Origin: CAMLIZ01 sp036231905
GTDB lineage: Bacteria > Pseudomonadota > Gammaproteobacteria > Burkholderiales > Burkholderiaceae_C
Reading direction: 5' to 3'
Length of the DNA: 64,000 nucleotides
Assembly (NCBI RefSeq): GCF_036231905.1
Contig: NZ_JAZARE010000007.1
Coordinates: forward strand, 294,225-358,224
Position 1 is the first letter of the stretch, and the number at the start of each line of letters is the position of its first letter. The notes below the pieces were generated by a model. It was not told the DNA's origin, searched no databases, and worked only from the letters and a program-made list of their open reading frames with translations. Positions 59,124-64,000 of the stretch are shown in pieces. Both the position numbers and the translations under genes were made by a program.

Positions 59124-59167
59124 GGGTTTTCTGTTTAGCCGGGCCCCCCGCGAGGCGGGCCAAATTT

Positions 59168-60415
59168 TCAGCGCACGCCTTGCAGCGTGTCGTGAATCTT
59201 TGCATTCGGGTCAACGGCGCCGGGCCGCAAGCGCAAGGACATCGCGATGGTGCGAACGAGCCTCACGGCTTCGTCGATTTCCGGAGGTTCTTTGCCGCGC
59301 ATGCCGTCGATCGTCGTTTCCTTTGGGATCCCCATGGCATTGACCTCGATCGCGGGCTGCGTGGCCGAGCCGGGCACACCCAGCGTCTCAAGAATCACCT
59401 CGTACTGGGCCACACCGTGCAGCGAGGGTATGTACTCCACCGCGAGCAGGCGCGCGCGCTGCCCGCCCGCCAGGGTGAGGTACTCCACGTCGCGGTGACG
59501 CTTGATCGCCTTGGTGCCCGCGAACATGCAGCCGAACACGTTGCGGCTGGCCGTGCCTTGCTGCGGGTGGCATTTTTCTCGCTCTTCCTTGGAACGCGTG
59601 TCCTCACGGTCCCATGGGGTTGGCACATCGTCGATGCGCTGCGCCTCTTCGCCCGTGGGTTGTGCGTTGCGGGTCTTGATGGCGAGTTGCAGCAGCAGGT
59701 TGCTGTGACGTGCATCGCGCAAGGGCATGTCGAAAGCGTAGTCACGCTCCGTGACGCCCTTGGGGTCGGCGAAGAAGCCGTAAGGCGTGCAGATGCCGGG
59801 GTCGCTGGGCATCTCGCCGGGGGTGCGAACGCGGTAACGAGGCCACACGGCGTCGATCACGGCCTTGGCTTGCGTGGCCGAACCCTCACCGCTCATCTCG
59901 CCGTGCAGCATGCGCGGGCGCTTGTCTGTGGGGACGTAGATTCCAAAGTCGAAGGTCTTGCCCGAGCGCCAGATGAAGGAGTGAGGTTCGCGCCAGGGTT
60001 GTCGGGTTGTGATGGCAGCGCGTCGATCCGTTTCTTGCTGTGACATGCTGCCCCCTATGAACGTCTCGAAATGAGCCTCCGCTCTGCGATCAACGTAGCC
60101 GAAGTCGTCCGCCTTCCTGATGGCCGAGGCTTCTAGAAGCTTCAAAGAAGCGACCGACACCGTACCGGAGCCGAACCCCTTCTTGCCAGCCACGCGATAG
60201 GTCCCATTTCCGTGCGGCACAAACTCCGGAAGCGCTTCACCGAAGTACAGCGGGGGCGGCACTTTGATCTGCAGGCGGCCTGCGCATTCGCTGCGCCAAT
60301 CACTCGGAGGTTCATAGTCAGGGGTAGCGTGCCGGTCGCTTTTGGCGTCACATGCATTGAGCGCAACCAGACTGAACGCTGCCGCAAGGGCGGTCACTGA
60401 TTGCCGTCTTTTCAT
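59168..60415 (-). CDS. Tli4-like T6SS immunity lipoprotein
   Basis: A 415-residue periplasmic lipoprotein: signal MKRRQSVTALAAAFSLVALNAC with lipobox LNAC (Cys22). The mature part resembles the Tli4 immunity family: RLQIKVPPPLYFG at the start, SFIWRSGKTFDFGIYVP in the middle, GICTPYGFFADPKGVTERDYAF, and GVAQYEVILETLGVPGSA near the end. Its ATG overlaps the phospholipase stop (60412-60415), the tight coupling expected of an effector-immunity pair. As a periplasmic lipoprotein it can neutralise a phospholipase delivered to the periplasm. GC content is lower than in core genes. Confidence 0.8.
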   Translation of the reverse strand: MKRRQSVTALAAAFSLVALNACDAKSDRHATPDYEPPSDWRSECAGRLQIKVPPPLYFGEALPEFVPHGNGTYRVAGKKGFGSGTVSVASLKLLEASAIRKADDFGYVDRRAEAHFETFIGGSMSQQETDRRAAITTRQPWREPHSFIWRSGKTFDFGIYVPTDKRPRMLHGEMSGEGSATQAKAVIDAVWPRYRVRTPGEMPSDPGICTPYGFFADPKGVTERDYAFDMPLRDARHSNLLLQLAIKTRNAQPTGEEAQRIDDVPTPWDREDTRSKEEREKCHPQQGTASRNVFGCMFAGTKAIKRHRDVEYLTLAGGQRARLLAVEYIPSLHGVAQYEVILETLGVPGSATQPAIEVNAMGIPKETTIDGMRGKEPPEIDEAVRLVRTIAMSLRLRPGAVDPNAKIHDTLQGVR

Positions 60416-63186
60416 GTTGGCGCCTGATCATTATTCGGCGTCGGACTTGCTGCCACGATGATCGTATTGGGTGCATTGCCGCGTTCCAACTCGGTCAGCA
60501 GGATCATGTTCATGCCAGGGTGGTTATTTTCGCCTTCTGTCCAATCGATAGGCAATTCACAGATGAAGCCTTGGACACCAACCGGAGTCCTGCTCTGAGA
60601 TGTTCCGGGCTTCCAGAAGTCTTCGGAGAAGGGCATGCGCGAGGCGAAGGGACTGAGGGTTTCCTGGACCATCTTGTAGTCCGTTTGCACCGATTCGGCG
60701 GAAAACTTGCGATCTCGATTCCACACGGGCCATATGGAAGAAGACGAACCTGGTACCCAATCGAAGGCTGCGGCATACGCTTTGGAGTTCGCATTGGCAA
60801 CCGCCTGAATCGCCTTCCAAGTCACCGGATCTGCGGGCTTGTCCAGCAGCCCCGCCAACTGAGATGCGGGTTTGACGATATCGTTGGCCGCGCCCAGCGC
60901 AAAGTGCTTGCGCCACAAGTCCTTGCGCAGTTCATGCGCCAGTTTGCGGACCTTTATTGGATTGCGTCCGTCAATGGGCGCTTCGACGGCGCTCAAATCC
61001 ATCATCAACACAGCTAGCTCGGAATCGCGCCCACCGGCCAAGCTGCGATCGTTGATGTTGGCGCTGCCGACAATGACGATGCGGTCGTCCACAATCAGCA
61101 GCTTGCTGTGAACATAGACCTGCTCAGTGCGAACCTTGCCGCCAACGGTCTGCGCAGCGCGAAGGTTCAAGAGGGTGAGATAGGGTGACACTGCTGCCCG
61201 ATTGATCTTCGCGAAGGCTGGCTGGTTTTTCTGAGGATCAATCTCCAGTCCCTTCCTCTTCGCCTCCTCCCATTGCGAATTGCTCCTCGGCTCCTTGCAG
61301 TTCGCCTTGGCATAAAGAGCCAACCGAACCCGATTGATCAAGCTGTCGCTCGCGAACACCAGGCTTTGCATAGTCCAGTGAATCTGTCCGACGATCGCGA
61401 GGTCGGCCAGGCTGCCTTCGGGATGAACCGGGAGCACCATGTACACGTGGAAGGGCTGTCCCCAGCGAATCGCGTGTTCGATGCGGTCGGCCAGCGCGCG
61501 GCCGATGTGGTTCTTCGGAGCGAGTCTCCCGTGGCGCGCGCTCGCGCGCGTCACGGCCGCGGACACGCGGTTGGCCGGACTGGCCAACAGGTAGCGCATC
61601 GGCCCCGACATCGCTGCCACATCGTCGGGGTCGATCGATGGTGTGCCGAAACTCGACTGGAAGAACTGGTTCTCGATGTAGACGAAGCGCTCGGCTCGGC
61701 GGATGGCTGAGACCATCGCGTCGTGGATTTCCGTTTGAGCTGCCACAGGCGGTGCGCTGCCGGGTGTGGCGCGCGCCTCGTCGCGCTGAAGTTGCAGAGG
61801 TGCGCTTCGGAGTACCCGCACAGCCACGCCGCCGCTACCTCCGTTGCCCTGGCCCGCCGCAGGCTTGGGCGGCAGCAATTCAGCTTGAATGCGCGTGTAC
61901 GTTTCGAGTGGCCCTAGCAAGTAGGAGCGCTGCACGCTGTTCCATCGGCCGACAAAGTTGCGCGCCAAGTCGTAGACCGACGGGCCTTCAATGCGGACAT
62001 GCACATCCTGCCAAGGCATGCGCGGTTGGTCCGCAGCGAATGTCGCGTCACCCCCCGGCGTTGATTGCGCCCCAGCCTGCAGCATCTCTGCGTTGGGTTC
62101 TTCGTTGGCCCAACTGATGGCGAGCAATGCGTTGTATGTGCTACGCACCGCGGTCCGCGCCAAGCTGAGTGCATCCAGGAGCTTGCCTTCGGGAATGGCG
62201 CCGCCGTTCAGTTCGCGCACCGCCGCGTCCGCAGCGCGCTGCTGTGCTTGGTCGAACAGGCTGCGGGCCGGCGCTGCGGCCGCCTTTACACCGGCCTGCC
62301 CCCACTGCACCGGTGTGCGCAACCACCGTGGCAACCCTTCGACACTTATTGGCTCGCGCCACCAGGCGGCTACCGCGTCAACGGATCGTCCGAGAGGGGA
62401 CTGCGCCGCCTGATTGCCTGCTGAGGTTTGGGCATTCAGCACCTGCTTGAGGGGGCCGACCGCCAGCGTGCTGCGCAGCAACTCCATCTCGTCCACATAC
62501 GCCGTCGCTTCTGCAGGCAAGAGCTTGTGGGAAGGCGGGACACCGGTGTTGTAGACCTCTGGCCCGGTGCGCCATTCGTGGGCCAGAGAAAATCTGTGGT
62601 CGTCGCGACGGCCAAAGGCAAGATCGATGCCCCCGACGTACGCGATGGATCCGTCGATCACCACGAGTTTTTGGTGGTGACTGAAGAACGTCTCCTCAAT
62701 GCCCGACAGATCGTTCTGCAGGCCAGCGGGGCAACAGAACGCGCGCAAGCCGTCCTTGCGTCCGGCGTTCAGCTGAAACACTGCCAACATCGTTCCAAGG
62801 TCCCCGGTGTTCAAGCCGACCTTGGGTGACTGCCAGGGCATCACATAGACCTTCGCGCCGCCTTTCACAGCAGCGGCCAGCGCATCAATCAGGCGGGTCT
62901 GGCCTTGCAGCTTGACAGCCCAGTTCACCTGCCAGCCGGTGATGAAGACGCTCTTGCGGGCGCTTTGAATGGCAGCGCAAACGTCAGCGAAGTACGCCTC
63001 TCCGGTCACGAAGGGCTTTACCTTGTTGCCTTGTCGTTCCGGCGCGAATGCACTGGAGTCGCTTTGTTGCCGACGCAGCGGTGCGTGCCGGGCCACCACT
63101 GTCTTGTACGCTGTGGGCGAGCCGGGTCGAACGACTGCGTTGGCGCTGCTCGTCAGCTCCGGGTAGTCAAAGCCATCGGAACTCAT
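60412..63186 (-). CDS. phospholipase D T6SS effector (Tle5/PldA-like)
   Basis: A 924-residue phospholipase D-superfamily protein with both HKD motifs: HHQKLVVIDGSIAYVGGIDL (His171, Lys173, Asp178) and VHSKLLIVDDRIVIVGSANI (His693, Lys695, Asp700), plus YIENQFFQSS before the second. A roughly 300-residue insert with WREPISVEGLPRWLRT and WQDVHVRIEGPSVYDLARNFVGRWN separates them, as in PldA/PldB effectors. No signal peptide, so it should travel with VgrG. It starts 4 bp after the vgrG stop and is coupled by ATGA to its immunity gene. GC content is visibly below the neighbourhood, suggesting horizontal transfer. Target: phospholipids in rival cells. Confidence 0.93.
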   Translation of the reverse strand: MSSDGFDYPELTSSANAVVRPGSPTAYKTVVARHAPLRRQQSDSSAFAPERQGNKVKPFVTGEAYFADVCAAIQSARKSVFITGWQVNWAVKLQGQTRLIDALAAAVKGGAKVYVMPWQSPKVGLNTGDLGTMLAVFQLNAGRKDGLRAFCCPAGLQNDLSGIEETFFSHHQKLVVIDGSIAYVGGIDLAFGRRDDHRFSLAHEWRTGPEVYNTGVPPSHKLLPAEATAYVDEMELLRSTLAVGPLKQVLNAQTSAGNQAAQSPLGRSVDAVAAWWREPISVEGLPRWLRTPVQWGQAGVKAAAAPARSLFDQAQQRAADAAVRELNGGAIPEGKLLDALSLARTAVRSTYNALLAISWANEEPNAEMLQAGAQSTPGGDATFAADQPRMPWQDVHVRIEGPSVYDLARNFVGRWNSVQRSYLLGPLETYTRIQAELLPPKPAAGQGNGGSGGVAVRVLRSAPLQLQRDEARATPGSAPPVAAQTEIHDAMVSAIRRAERFVYIENQFFQSSFGTPSIDPDDVAAMSGPMRYLLASPANRVSAAVTRASARHGRLAPKNHIGRALADRIEHAIRWGQPFHVYMVLPVHPEGSLADLAIVGQIHWTMQSLVFASDSLINRVRLALYAKANCKEPRSNSQWEEAKRKGLEIDPQKNQPAFAKINRAAVSPYLTLLNLRAAQTVGGKVRTEQVYVHSKLLIVDDRIVIVGSANINDRSLAGGRDSELAVLMMDLSAVEAPIDGRNPIKVRKLAHELRKDLWRKHFALGAANDIVKPASQLAGLLDKPADPVTWKAIQAVANANSKAYAAAFDWVPGSSSSIWPVWNRDRKFSAESVQTDYKMVQETLSPFASRMPFSEDFWKPGTSQSRTPVGVQGFICELPIDWTEGENNHPGMNMILLTELERGNAPNTIIVAASPTPNNDQAPT

Positions 63187-63189
63187 TGC

Positions 63190-64000
63190 TCAGGCCTTCT
63201 TCAATTCGGACCACAGCTTGTGGGCGCTGCCTCCGGTGTCTATTCGCGCGACAGCTTCATCGCTGGACGGTCGTCCAGGGCCAAGACCCCAGTGTGGTTC
63301 GTCGCTGTAGTCAAGCGCTGCCAGCGCATGGACCGCTCGCTTGTCGTCGGTCCAGTCGTCGCGTTCGCGCTCCAACCACAGCGGACGAAGTTCCCCCAGG
63401 ACGCTCAGCCAGACGTCATTCGGTCTTCGGCTGCATTCAGCGATCAACGTCTCTTGCTGGGCGGTGTCGAGCCGCAGGCGACCTTGCGCATCCGATTCAC
63501 CAGAGAACAGCACTCGCTCAAATGTCACTCCGCCTGACATCAGCAGAATCTCCCAGCTTGCATGGGCAAGAGGCACCCCGCTTGGGCCAGGAATGTCGGC
63601 CAACTGAATGTCCAAGCGTGCCGGTACGGGTTCCATCGGCACCCGCGGAAGCGGAGGCGGTTGATAGGTGGTTCGCTCAGCCCCCACCATGCTCTTGGTC
63701 GCCGCATGCACCGTGATCTTCCCAGGGCACTGCACCGTGATGCCACCACCCTCGATCACGATCTGCGCCCCACCAGCCGTCTGCAAGGTGATCTTCTTCG
63801 CCGCGGCCCAGTCGATGTGGCTGTTGGCGCTCTGCACGTTCACCAGCCCCTTGGCCGCGATCTGCAGGGTGTCGCTTTGCGCCTGCACGTTGATGTCGCC
63901 ATGCCCGGCGATCATGGTGATGCCGGTGCCGGCGGCTTCATCGCCGGGTTGAACTGCACCGGCCAGCACCCCGATCGCCTGGCCGGTGTGCAGCCGCGTC
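63190..64000 (-). CDS. vgrG: type VI secretion spike protein VgrG, C-terminal part
   Basis: The last 270 residues of a VgrG; the N-terminus lies beyond the right edge. The frame is open to the window end (RLHTGQAIGVLAGA...). DUF2345 beta-helix repeats are clear: GTGITMIAGHGDINVQAQSDTLQIAAKGLVNVQSA and KKITLQTAGGAQIVIEGGGITVQCPGKITVHAATKS. After KSMVGAERTTYQPPPLPRVP comes a 150-residue extension with a transthyretin-like strand domain (FERVLFSGESDAQGRLRLD, RPNDVWLSVLGEL) that probably docks the phospholipase encoded 3 bp downstream. Confidence 0.93.
   Translation of the reverse strand, partial: TRLHTGQAIGVLAGAVQPGDEAAGTGITMIAGHGDINVQAQSDTLQIAAKGLVNVQSANSHIDWAAAKKITLQTAGGAQIVIEGGGITVQCPGKITVHAATKSMVGAERTTYQPPPLPRVPMEPVPARLDIQLADIPGPSGVPLAHASWEILLMSGGVTFERVLFSGESDAQGRLRLDTAQQETLIAECSRRPNDVWLSVLGELRPLWLERERDDWTDDKRAVHALAALDYSDEPHWGLGPGRPSSDEAVARIDTGGSAHKLWSELKKA

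Overview
The window comes from a GC-rich (roughly 68-70 %) Gram-negative genome and is almost fully coding. The gene families and conserved neighbourhoods point to a betaproteobacterium of the order Burkholderiales, perhaps near the Rubrivivax/Leptothrix/Comamonadaceae group. The main pointers are rsmI-yraN-diaA-dolP, pilT-pilU next to yggS, recG/oxyR/ubiA/queA in one neighbourhood, a Bug/TctC binding protein, a type B putA and GC-rich palindromic repeats. This placement is an inference; no rRNA or tRNA gene is present.

Layout. 0-12 kb is mostly core: SpoVR (cut by the left edge), a lipoprotein, D-lactate dehydrogenase, a cobalamin adenosyltransferase, an EF-hand protein, DAHP synthase (aroG), tldD, then rsmI<>yraN-diaA-dolP. 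12-15.5 kb holds the twitching ATPases pilU and pilT and the PLP-homeostasis gene yggS. 15.5-22.6 kb holds a DMT exporter with an AraC regulator, a flavin-binding oxidase-like protein with a GST and LysR regulator, and an orphan livK-type binding protein. 22.6-32.1 kb is a proline/glutamate hub: two Lrp-type regulators, putA, gdhA and proC, with a tautomerase/LysR pair and a Bug-type binding protein in between. 32-46 kb has ubiA, DUF2214, prfC, a membrane-bound tandem nitroreductase (SagB-like) protein, a peroxide-defence block (pfpI-dps, katA, oxyR), an M4 metallopeptidase, recG and queA. 46-56 kb is an accessory block between queA and tgt: an ECF41-type sigma operon, a lipoprotein, a hybrid histidine kinase, a NarL-type response regulator with an AcpA-like phosphatase, and a degenerate HD-GYP protein. 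57.7-64 kb is a lower-GC type VI secretion cargo module: the end of vgrG, a phospholipase D effector, a Tli4-like lipoprotein immunity protein, an EI24-type membrane protein and a broken immunity-like gene.

The most striking regulatory feature is upstream of aroG. A 27-codon leader peptide, absent from ordinary ORF calls, carries the run YFFGFWFF. It is followed by a near-perfect intrinsic terminator, and a segment of the leader is complementary to the terminator stem. This is the layout of a ribosome-mediated attenuator that senses all three aromatic amino acids. A second strong regulatory signal is a TGTCACA-N16-CGTC promoter inside the end of queA, in front of the ECF41 operon, which suggests that sigma factor controls its own genes. 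A family of palindromic GC-rich repeats sits directly after the stop codons of several minus-strand genes.
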